This document shows, in pieces, positions 1 through 10,500 of a stretch of DNA of 64,000 nt. The notes beneath the pieces were generated by a model. It was not told the origin of the DNA. It worked only from the letters and a program-made list of their open reading frames with translations, and searched no databases. A program made the position numbers and the translations under genes. Each line of letters begins with the position of its first letter. Position 1 is the stretch's first letter. The stretch comes from Oscillatoria acuminata PCC 6304 (GTDB taxonomy: Bacteria > Cyanobacteriota > Cyanobacteriia > Cyanobacteriales > Laspinemataceae), in NCBI RefSeq assembly GCF_000317105.1, contig NC_019693.1:4217227-4281226 (forward strand), in the 5' to 3' direction.

Positions 1-3000
1 AAATAAACAATCCCCACCAGTTTCCCTTGATTGACAAACGGTGCACATAACAGCGACTTCACTTGATAGGTACTGACATAGCGATCGTTCGTAAATAATC
101 CCTCCCGGAGGGCATCATTTAAAACCACATGGTTTTGAGTCCGGCGGACATAATGAATAATCGACCAAGGCAGGTCGGCCTTGGTATCTAAGGCATCAAA
201 TCGTAGCTTGATTCCCTGAGTTTTTTTGTCCAGACCTACCTCCGCCGCCAGAATCAGTTTTTCCCCTTCGGCTAACACCAAAAATCCTTTCTGCGCCCCG
301 GCATTTTCAATGAGAATATTCATTAATTTCTCAACCAACTTCTCAAGTTGCAATTCAGAAGAAATCGCTTGAGACGCTTTAATTACCGTGGCTAAATCCA
401 AAGCAGCAGAACTTCCAAAAGTCGTCGCTGTTGTCATTTGAGCCATTGCGGTGGCACTTCGGGAAAGGGTCGGCTGGCGTAGCTTTAACTGAGGATATTT
501 AGCTTCTAATTGGTCTACCTTAATTTTAGCTCCCCATTTGGTATAAATGGCATAGGCTTCATTTAGGTAAGTGTCGGCGAATTTCTCCTGATGGCGATCG
601 CGATAAAAATTCGAGGCCAGTTCATACGCCAAGGCTTCTTCGGGCAAATAGCCATTTGCTTTCGCCCCAGCAATGGCCCGTTCATAGCCATCCATTGCCT
701 CTAAACTTTGACCTAAAACTCGGGCTTTCTCCGCTTCGACTAACTCATACTTATGCTGATAATTCATTGGGCCGAGTTCCGCCCATTGCCGCATTTTTTC
801 TTGATTGCATTCCACTTGTTGCAAATACTTCTGCTGGTCTGCTGGAGTGGCGTAAGGATAGATGGATAGCAACACTAAAGAATAGTAAAAGTTGTGAACC
901 GCCATTGTAAAAGCCCCGCTGACGGAACCGGAATATTCAGCGGCGAGGGTGGCATAAGTTAGGGCAACTTGTCGTTGTTTTAACAAAAAGTTGAGGATAG
1001 TTTTGGCGAGATAAACATTAAACAAAGACCATCCATCGTTTGCCGCTTTGAGTTTCGGCAAAATCATGTCTTCATTAAAAACCTCCCCGACTAACCGATA
1101 CTTATCCGGGGCTAACCCTTGTAAATTCGCCACCAATTGTCGCCAGGTACTGCCGTCATAGAGAGCAATTTCATACTTGAGTTTTTGGAGTAATTCAATA
1201 TAGGGCGTTTGTTTTCGCGCCACGGTTTCCAGGGATTCTCCACTTAAAAACAAGTAACTGCAATATTTACAAGCGCAGTAACTCGCATATTCTAAATCCC
1301 CCACTTCCAAGCCACTTTGTAGCCCTTCTTGTAACGCATCAACCGCGACTTTAACCGGCTGCTTCCAATGCTGCACGAAGGCAAACACCATATTATAAAC
1401 TTGGCATTTGAGGGTTTTCGCTTGAAACCGTTCTAACAATTTCACTGAAATTTGGGCGGCATAATAGCCCCGTTCAATGTCTCCGGACCCACAGAGAAGC
1501 GTGGCATACCAACTGTAAGTAAATGCAGCAATGGCAGAATGACCTTTTTCCAGACAATGTTCTAACGCCGTCACAACCAGTTGAAAGCATAACTCTACCT
1601 GGCTAGAATGTAAAGCCGGGGCGACTAAATTCATGAGAATTCGCATCACCGCCAGTTCATAAGGGTCGGTCATTTCCGGCAGTTCAGCGATGTTATCAAT
1701 ATCCGGCAATTGGAGGGATTGACTTCGTTCTGTTGAGGCGACTGCTAGGGAAATTCCCATCAAATTTAAGGCCGCTAATCCTGTTTCAATCGCTTGGCTA
1801 ATCTGATGTTGCGCTGCATACATTTGCATCTGAATTTCATACACTTTCACCCGGTCCAAAACCGCCTTGGCTTGGTTGAGAATCAGGTCAGCTAAGGTTT
1901 GGGCCGCCTGGAAATTTCCATTTAAGTATTCCGCCTCTAAGGTGGAGACATAGAGGGAGAGGGTTAACTCGTATTGGCTGTTCCAGGAGTCCTCCCCTAA
2001 GAGTCCGATGCCGACTTTTAAATAGCGCAAAGCTGCTTCGTAAGCGGTGGAGAGTTTGGCTTTATTGCCTGCGATCGCATTCAATTGGGCGAGTTCATAT
2101 TTTTCTTCTGGGGTTTCCAGGAGATCACAGCCATAGTTGAGTTGATTAACCAGGGCAAAAATGGTTTCTTCCCGTTCCTCCGGGGGAATATTATTCAGCA
2201 GTAATTTTCCAATTTTTAGGTGGGTTTCTTTCTTCTGGTCTTCGGCAATCAGGGAATAAGCCGCCTGTTGAACTCGGTCATGCAAGAACTTATAAGAAAT
2301 GCATTCTTTTTCCAACAATTCATCCAAGCTGAATCGGGTTTGAGAATCCAAATTTTTCTCTCCCTCATCCCCCAGCAGCAGGGGGATTTTATATCCTGAA
2401 CTCAGGGGTAAAATTAAGCCTGATTGTAAGGCGGACCAGAGTGAGGCAGCAGTTGCCATCGGGGAATTTTCGCTGACGATCGCCAGGACTTCTAAGGTGA
2501 AAGTATTGCCCACACAAGCGGCTAATTGTAAGATATTTTGGGTAGATTCCGGCAGTTTTTGAATATTGCGGGCCATTAATTCGACCACATTGCGATCGGC
2601 AATTCCCACGGCTAAAATCCGGTCAATATCCCACTGCCAGACTCCCACACTGAACTCATAACTTAAAAGTTTTTCATCCCAGAGGGTTTTCAACAGTTGG
2701 GTCAGGAAAAAGGGATTACCCTGGGTTTTATTGTAAAGCAGTTCCGCCAAGGGACGCGACTTCTCGGGTTCATCGAGGGTATCCGCAATCAATTCGTTGA
2801 CATGAACCTTCTCTAAAGGTTGCAACACAATATGATTCACCGTCGCCCCCATTAATTGCAAGGACTCCAGGGTTTGCATTAGGGGATGAACCGCATTCAC
2901 TTCGTTATCCCGATAAGCCCCAATCAGTAAAAAATATTGTTGGTCGAGGTCATTAATCAGTTGATAAATTAACTGTAAAGAGGCGGTATCGGCCCATTGT

Positions 3001-4379
3001 AAATCATCCAGGAAAATCACCAGGGGATGGTCTTTTTTGCAAAAAATTTGCAGAAATTGTTGAAACACCCGATTGAAGCGATTCTGGGATTCAATCGGCC
3101 CCAGTTCAGCAATGGGGGGTTGGGGTCCAACAATGGCTTCAACCTTGGGAATCACCTCCACGATCGCCTGTCCATTACTCCCCAACGCTTCGGTGAGTTG
3201 TTGTTGCCAGAAAGTAATGCGATCGGGACTTTCGGTCAATAGGCGGTCAATCAATTCAGAAAAGGCTTGAATCAGTCCCGCATAAGGAATATTGCGTTTA
3301 TATTGGTCATATTTCCCGGAAATAAAATAGCCCCGCGCCCCAACAATGGGTTTATGAACTTCCGCAACTAAGGCGGATTTACCAATGCCGGAATAGCCAG
3401 AAACCAGCATCATTTCACTGCTACCTTGCGCAACCCGTTGGAAGGTTGCCATTAAAGTTGCTACTTCTTGTTCGCGCCCATACAGCTTTTGGGGAATCAG
3501 CAATTGACTAGCGCGATCGCGTTCTCCCACGGCAAACAGTTCAATGCTTCCCTTAGCTTCTAATTGGGTTAAACAGCTTTCCAAATCAAACAACAAACCC
3601 TGACTGGTTTGATAGCGGTCTTCCGCCGTTTTCGCCATCAATTTCATGACAATATCCGCCACCGCTTGGGGAATTTGCGGATTAATTTGATTAGGAGAAA
3701 CCGCGATTTTCGCAATGTGACAATAAATTAACTCTAACGCATCCACCGCCTCAAAGGGTAACCGTCCCGTCAGCATCTCATAGAACGTCACCCCCAGGGA
3801 ATAAAAATCCGTGCGATAATCCACCGCCCGATTCATCCGTCCGGTTTGTTCCGGAGACATATAGGATAAAGTTCCTTCCAAAACCGTCTCTTGACTCCAA
3901 GAGGTTTCCGAAGAGAGTCGCATCGCAATGCTAAAATCGGTAATTTTAATTTCCCCAGTTCGAGGATTAAAAATTAAATTTTGGGGCTTAATATCTTTAT
4001 GAACAATCTGATGGTGATGGAGTTGTCCCAGACTGGTCGTAAGCTGAATCCCCAGGTGCAAAAACTCAGCCAGGGTGAGGGGCTTTTCGTCCATGCTCTT
4101 TTTCAAAGACTGGCCGCCAAAATCCTCCAAAACCAAGGCTAAACTATTTTGATAATCGGTCAAGGCTAAGGGCTTGACAATCCCTGGAATCTCCAAGTTT
4201 TTACAAATTTCATACTCATTCCTAAATTTAATCAGGTCTTCAATCGTCGGCGAGGGAGAGGCCAATACTTTGAAAATCGCTGTAGTCCTATCTGTGGCCT
4301 TATAGCCGCGATAAATGATAGTATTGAGGCCGGTTTCCATCGGTTCAGCCAGTTCATAACCCAGAATATTCATAGTCAT
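1..4379 (-). CDS. Ser/Thr kinase-ATPase-GAF giant signalling protein (partial)
   Basis: The reading frame is open from 4379 to the window edge, so about 1459 N-terminal residues are visible and the C-terminus is missing. Order seen: Ser/Thr protein kinase (about 5-270, with HKDIKPQNLI catalytic loop, DFSIAMRL in place of DFG, and SPEQTGRMNRAVDYRTD), an AAA/NACHT-like ATPase (P-loop GYSGIGKSAL, Walker B VIFLDDLQWAD), a long helical TPR-like region, and a GAF domain running into the edge. Family knowledge: such proteins usually end in a histidine kinase, sometimes with a receiver. Its neighbour on the same strand is a close paralogue with the same order, so this is a tandem duplication. Two ATGs six bases apart can start it; 4379 has a GAG-containing leader. 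It is probably cytoplasmic, since no membrane segment is seen. The signal is unknown. Confidence 0.9.
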   Translation of the reverse strand, partial: MTMNILGYELAEPMETGLNTIIYRGYKATDRTTAIFKVLASPSPTIEDLIKFRNEYEICKNLEIPGIVKPLALTDYQNSLALVLEDFGGQSLKKSMDEKPLTLAEFLHLGIQLTTSLGQLHHHQIVHKDIKPQNLIFNPRTGEIKITDFSIAMRLSSETSWSQETVLEGTLSYMSPEQTGRMNRAVDYRTDFYSLGVTFYEMLTGRLPFEAVDALELIYCHIAKIAVSPNQINPQIPQAVADIVMKLMAKTAEDRYQTSQGLLFDLESCLTQLEAKGSIELFAVGERDRASQLLIPQKLYGREQEVATLMATFQRVAQGSSEMMLVSGYSGIGKSALVAEVHKPIVGARGYFISGKYDQYKRNIPYAGLIQAFSELIDRLLTESPDRITFWQQQLTEALGSNGQAIVEVIPKVEAIVGPQPPIAELGPIESQNRFNRVFQQFLQIFCKKDHPLVIFLDDLQWADTASLQLIYQLINDLDQQYFLLIGAYRDNEVNAVHPLMQTLESLQLMGATVNHIVLQPLEKVHVNELIADTLDEPEKSRPLAELLYNKTQGNPFFLTQLLKTLWDEKLLSYEFSVGVWQWDIDRILAVGIADRNVVELMARNIQKLPESTQNILQLAACVGNTFTLEVLAIVSENSPMATAASLWSALQSGLILPLSSGYKIPLLLGDEGEKNLDSQTRFSLDELLEKECISYKFLHDRVQQAAYSLIAEDQKKETHLKIGKLLLNNIPPEEREETIFALVNQLNYGCDLLETPEEKYELAQLNAIAGNKAKLSTAYEAALRYLKVGIGLLGEDSWNSQYELTLSLYVSTLEAEYLNGNFQAAQTLADLILNQAKAVLDRVKVYEIQMQMYAAQHQISQAIETGLAALNLMGISLAVASTERSQSLQLPDIDNIAELPEMTDPYELAVMRILMNLVAPALHSSQVELCFQLVVTALEHCLEKGHSAIAAFTYSWYATLLCGSGDIERGYYAAQISVKLLERFQAKTLKCQVYNMVFAFVQHWKQPVKVAVDALQEGLQSGLEVGDLEYASYCACKYCSYLFLSGESLETVARKQTPYIELLQKLKYEIALYDGSTWRQLVANLQGLAPDKYRLVGEVFNEDMILPKLKAANDGWSLFNVYLAKTILNFLLKQRQVALTYATLAAEYSGSVSGAFTMAVHNFYYSLVLLSIYPYATPADQQKYLQQVECNQEKMRQWAELGPMNYQHKYELVEAEKARVLGQSLEAMDGYERAIAGAKANGYLPEEALAYELASNFYRDRHQEKFADTYLNEAYAIYTKWGAKIKVDQLEAKYPQLKLRQPTLSRSATAMAQMTTATTFGSSAALDLATVIKASQAISSELQLEKLVEKLMNILIENAGAQKGFLVLAEGEKLILAAEVGLDKKTQGIKLRFDALDTKADLPWSIIHYVRRTQNHVVLNDALREGLFTNDRYVSTYQVKSLLCAPFVNQGKLVGIVY

Positions 4380-4452
4380 TTTTCTACTCGTAAGTCGTGC
4401 AGTTAAAGGGCGGCAACCGTCGAGGATTTAAACCCGCGACGGTTTCATACCA

Positions 4453-4551
4453 AATCCGGTTGCCTCAAGTCGGTTTTCTTTCTTAGCCCGCGCAGGCGGG
4501 CTTTGTTCGTATAGCCCCACCCTTCAGGGTGCGGGTTTTTCCAACCGGATT
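4453..4551. repeat. 99-bp inverted-repeat element with internal hairpins
   Basis: The ends are a 10-bp perfect inverted repeat (AATCCGGTTG at 4453-4462, CAACCGGATT at 4542-4551). Inside are two hairpins: AGCCCGC/GCGGGCT around 4485-4502 and CACCC-TTCA-GGGTG around 4518-4532. Just outside, AACCGTCG/CGACGGTT (about 4407-4443) makes a further stem. It lies between two same-strand giant kinase genes, so it could act as a transcription terminator or be a small non-autonomous mobile element. No transposase is nearby. Confidence 0.55.
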
Positions 4552-4574
4552 CTCAGGGCTATCCAAGGCGTTAT

Positions 4575-7500
4575 TTACCGCCCTTCGTTTGTCCCTGGGT
4601 CAGGTTCCTGATTTTCAGCAAGCAACAGGAAAAAGACATTTTCTAGGCCCTTCTCAAATCGCAAGGTTTTGGCGATATCATGTCGCTCGGAAAATAGAGA
4701 ATCTACTATAATCATATCAGGTTTGACCGCTCGTGCTTTTTCAATGCATTCCGGACCACTTGAGGCTTCGGTGACGATATAGCCTTTTGCTTCTAGGACA
4801 TCGGCTAAAAGTTTGACCGCAGACACATCCTCATCCACGACCAAAACTTTCTTTTTGGAGGTTTCCTGGGAGAGGAGAAACCCAATTTGATTGAGTAAGT
4901 CTTCGAGATCAATCGGTTTGGTTAAATAGCGATCAACCCCGAGACGATAACCTCGTTGTTTATCTTCGATAATGGAGAGGATGGCGATGGGAATATGCAT
5001 GGTATTGGGGTCATTTTTGAGAACCGCTGCTACGTCAAATCCACTAATTTGTGGCATCATCACATCTAATAAAATCAAGTCCGGGGGGGTGGCTTTCACT
5101 TGCGCGATCGCCTCCATGCCGTCTTTGGCTTCTCGCACGTGATAGCCGGAGGCTTCTAATTCCTGGCGCAGCAGGGACCGAATGTGAGCCTCGTCATCCA
5201 CCACTAAAATGGTTTTCGGGCGATCGCTGCGGGGATGTTCTGGATGCTGGACGATGGTTTGTTTCAACTGCTGGACTAGGGTCTGGAAGTTGAGTTTTTC
5301 CGGGGTCGGCAACCCACTCTCTGGGGTCAGAGGCAGGGTGAAGGAAAACGTGGTCCCAGATTCTACCTCACTTTCTACCCAAATCTGCCCCTTGTGATGT
5401 TCGACAATCTGTTTACAAATCGGTAATCCTAGTCCCGTCCCTTTCGGTTTGTCTGTGAGGGTATCCCCGACTTGCTTAAATTTCTCGAACACCGCCTCTT
5501 GATATTCCGGGGGAATGCCGATGCCGGTATCAATCACGGAGAGTTTGAGTTGCTCGTTCTGGAGTTGCGCCCGGACTGTTACAGATCCGGTTTGGGTGAA
5601 TTTGACGGCATTGGAGATGAGATTAATTAGCACTTGTAATAACCGATCACGATCGCCCATCACCTCGGGCAATCCGCTGTCAATCTCTCGGATTTGCTCC
5701 AATCCACTATTTTGAAACAGGCTGGATGTGGCAGAAAAAGCCCGTTCCACCAGTTCGGAGACTGCCAAGGGCTGCATTTGCCAATCCACTTTTCCCGCTT
5801 CCATTTTGGCAATATCCAGCACATCATTAATCAAATTGGTCAACCGTTCCCCTTCGGAGATAATAATATTGATGTTATCTCCCACTTGGGCAACGGCTTT
5901 CTGGGTTTTGCGATCAGAGTCCTGGAAGCTGGGTAAAATCTTGTCTTGGAGTTTTTTCTGGATCAGTTTGGCAAACCCGACCACAGAGGTGAGAGGAGTC
6001 CGCAGTTCGTGAGATACGGTGGAGATAAAATCAGTCTTCATGCGATCAACTTCTTTCTCCGTGGTGATATCGCGAATCAGGATGACGGTGCCAATACAGT
6101 CGCCTGCATCAGCTTCGGATAACTCATTGGGTAAAATTGAAGTCGCCACAGCTTTGCCGACACGCTCAAAGGCGAGAGCGATTTCTGCGGTGAGCACTTC
6201 GTTGGGAGAATTGACACTCTGGGTAATTGCTTGGGCGAGGTCTAGGGGCAGAAGCTCGGAACAATGTTTCCCCACCGTCTGAGCTTCGGAACGGTCAAAC
6301 ATCCCCAGCAGGGCGGGATTGACGCGGGTAATCAAACCCTGGGCATCGGTAACCAGCAGTCCATCGGCTATATTTGTGATAATCGCACTTAAATAGGCGA
6401 CGGTATCCTGCACTTGTTTAACCGCCCGGGCCAGTTCTAGGGAAATCGCCGCCTGTCCCGATAACAGTCCTAAGACTTCCAGGCGATCGCTGGTAAAGGC
6501 CCCGGCTGCCCGGTTATTCTCTAAATACAGTAACCCAACGCGCTTGCCTTGATGGACGATCGGGGTACATAAAACTGATTTGACTTGATGGCGAAGGATA
6601 TAAGGTTCCGTGATAAACAGTCCTTCCCCAATGGCATTATTGAGCAGCAAAGGTTTCTCGGTGCGAGCAACATAATTAATCAGTCCCAAGGGCAAATCTG
6701 AGGAGTTTTCTAGGGGAATAGAAGGCAGTAAGGTCACTTGGTCATTCTCTACACTTCCCTCAGCAACCCGCACAAATTTACCCTGGCGATCGAGAAGTAA
6801 ATGCCCGGTTTGAGCGCCCGCATTTTCGATGAGAATATGCATTAACTTTTCTAGCAAAGTTTCTAAAACAATTTCCGAAGAAATCGTTTGAGACGCTTTC
6901 ATAACCGTAGCAATATCGAGTAAAGCCGGATTGCCAACGGTGGTGGCGTGGTCTGCCGTTGTGGTTGAACTTAAATCTCCCGAGGAACTCTCTCGAATCG
7001 ATGCCCTGACTAACAGGTCGGGATAGGTTTTATCGAGTTGCTGAACTTTGGCTGTTGCCCCCCAAAGGCTATAGTGATAACGCGCATCGGTGAGATAAGT
7101 TTTGGCAATTTTCATCCGCCCTAAGCCCAGATAAAATTTAGCAGCCAGTTCGTTGGCGATGGCTTCAATTTGTAAATAGCCCTGGTCTTGGGCGCTGGCG
7201 ATCGCCTGGTCATAAAGCTCCATTGCCTCTAGGGGACGGTCGCTAATTCGGGCCATTTCCGCCTCAACCAATAGATACTTATGGAGAAAATTCTGTTTCC
7301 CAGTTTCTGCCCAAAGTTTGAGGTTTTGGCGATTTTTAAGGAGACTATTCCACAGGGTCGCTTTTTCCTCCTCCTGCGCCGTTGGATAAAGGGCCGTCAG
7401 AATTAAGGAATAATAAAAGTAATGTTGCGTCATGCTGAAAAACCCAAAATTCGTGCCAATGGTTTCATCGGCTTGACGGGCCACAATCAACGCTGCGGGA

Positions 7501-10500
7501 TAGTCTTCCTGGAGAAACAACACCAGACTTTTGAGCATCCAGAACCAATTCATGCCCACATAAAATTGATTGTCTGCCCAAAGTTTTAGGGTAGCGCTTT
7601 CATTGTAATCCGGGCTATTCAGGGTAATCGGGCTATCCGTTAATCCCTGTAAGTTTAAAACCGTCTGTTGCAAGGTCCGATAACCGGCAATCATATTGCG
7701 ATCGTTGGTTTCTTCGATAAATTTGAGGTAGTTTTGCGACTTTTCATAAACCTCGGGGAGTCGGGTTCCGATAATTAATTTCGTCCACAACTGATAGGTA
7801 ACCGCCCAAACTCCGAAAATAATATCCCCCATTTCCAAACTGACCTTATAAGACTCTCGATATAAGGGTAAATTGGTCTGGAGATGTTGCCAGAATGGAT
7901 TAATGGTATGGGCGAATATATTATTGATTTTCGGCGTCAGGGTATGGTTCGGAAATTTCTCCCGCAATTTTAAGGCTAAATCCCCAAATTGGTAAGCCGC
8001 TTGATAGTCCTGTTGACCGGCTAAAATCATGCCATAGACGACATAACCAAAAGCTGAGGCATCCACGGGTCCATACTTTAAGGTGAGGCTGACCATTTTT
8101 AATCCCATTAATGTCAGCCAGTTTGGACTATTGGCAAAATAGGTCGCCGTCCAGGAATTAACTAGCAGGTTCATGGCCACCTTTTTATCTGCATCAGTCA
8201 TTTCAGGAACATTCAATAAATCGGGAATATTGTGGCCGATGAGGAGGGTCTGCACTGTCTCCCGTTCGGCTACAACCGCAGCGGTTAAGTCCTCTTCCTG
8301 GCTGGGAAAATAGAGTCCAAAATCTTTTAATCCTTCGATGCCTAATTCCACGGCTTGATAATAATTATCCCCTTTGGTCATGCAAGCAGCGATATAAATA
8401 GAATAGATTTCCGCCCGTTCAAAACGGGATTTTGCGTGAGCTAAGGCGTGGTTAAATAGGCGTTCGGATTCGTCAAAATTTCCGACTAAATATTGACATT
8501 CCCCCAGTTCTCGGTGTAAGGAAAAGGTGAGGTTATAATCGGTTTCCCAAGGGTGGGTATCTAACAGGTCCATGCCTAGGCTAAAGTGAACGATCGCACT
8601 GTGGTAGGCATTGGAGGCTTGGGATTTTTTCCCGGCGATCGCATTCAGTTGGGCGAGTTGGCGTTTCTCCTCGGACCCTTGCAGTAATTCCACCCCCATA
8701 TTCAAATGATTGACAATATCAAAAATTTTCTCCTCTCGTTCAGTTTCTGGGGTATTTTGGAGGAGAAGTTGGCCAATTTTCAGGTGAACCGCTTTTTTCT
8801 GGGCCTCGGGAATCAGCGAATAGGCGGCTTGCTGGACGCGATCGTGCAGGAATTGATAACTGACTTCAATTCCTTCCAAATTATCTGAAACCGTGGGAAT
8901 TTTATAGGTTTCGCTTAAGGGTAACACTAACCCCTCTTGTAAGGCTTCCCACAAATCTCCCGCTGTTAAAGCAGGCGATCGCTCTCGAACAATGGCGAGA
9001 ATATTCAAATCAAAGCGGTTGCCAATACAAGCGGCCAATTTTAAAGCATTCTGGGCATGATCGCTAAATTGACGAATCTTACCCACCATTAATTCGACTA
9101 CGTTCTCCGTAATCCCAATACTGCGAATTTGCTGCATATCCCACTGCCAAACCCCTTGATTAAAATCAAAGGAAAGCAAGCGATCGCGATGGAGAGATTT
9201 GAGCAATTGCGTCAAGAAAAACGGATTTCCCTGAGTCTTTTTAAAAATCAGTTCAGCTAAGGGGTTGGCTTGTTCTTGACTACAACTAAAGCTATCGGAA
9301 ATCAAGGCCGTAACATGGGTGACTCCTAGAGGTTCGAGTTCAATGGTGGTGATTTTAGCCCCCATTTTCTCAATTTCCTCAATGGTGAGCATAAAAGGAT
9401 GGGTGGGACTGACTTCATTATCGCGATAAGCCCCAATCATTAATAAGTGATGACTTTCCGCATCGGTCATCAACAATTCCAGCAGTTTTAAGGAAGCCGA
9501 ATCCGCCCATTGTAAATCATCCAAAAACACAACCAGGGGATGTTCTGGTTGGGTAAACACATGAATAAACTCTTTAAACACCCGATTAAATCGATTTTGA
9601 GCTTCACTCGGCCCTAATTGAGAAATCGGCGGCTGTTTGCCGATAATAGATTCCACTTCGGGAATCACATCAATAATCATTTGACCATTTTCCCCAACGG
9701 CTGCTGAGAGTTTCTGTTGCCATTGGGTAATTTGTTCGGGGGGTTCGGTGAGGAGTTGCCGAATTAAGGACTGGAAGGCTTGAATCAGAGAAGCGTAAGG
9801 AATATCTCGCTTAAACTGGTCAAATTTTCCGGCGATGAAATACCCCCGTTGACGAACAATGGGTTTATGAACTTCATAGACAATACTGGTTTTGCCAATG
9901 CCAGAATACCCGGCAATTAAAATCAGTTCAGGGGTTCCTAACTTGACAGCAGCAAAGGAGGCATCCGGTTGACTCTCCCCGGAAACCGAGGCGATGCGAT
10001 TAAAGGCTTCTAGGAGACTGGCAACTTCGCGATCGCGTCCGTAGAGTTTTTGGGAGAGAACAAATTGACCACTTTTATCCCATTGTCCCGGCTTGAACTC
10101 TTTGAGAGCATCCCCATCGTTTAAATGACTTAGACAATAGTCTAAATCCGCTTTAATTCCATAAGCACTTTGATAGCGGTCTTCGGCAGTTTTTGCCATT
10201 AATTTCATGACAATCTCGCTCAAAGCCCGGGGAATTTCCGGCATTAATACGTCCAGAGAGACTGGCTGCTTGGCAATGTGACAGTGAATTAGTTCTAACG
10301 GGTCTTCGGCAACAAAAGGCAGTTGACCTGACAGCATTTCATAAAAGGTAATCCCTAATGAATAGAAGTCGGTGCGATAGTCTAAACATCGGTTCATTCG
10401 CCCGGTTTGTTCCGGGGACATATAGGCGAGGGTTCCTTCTAGGAGGGTGGGATGAGGGTTAAGGGTTTGGGTTTCGCGGGAGAGACGGGTGGCAATGCTA

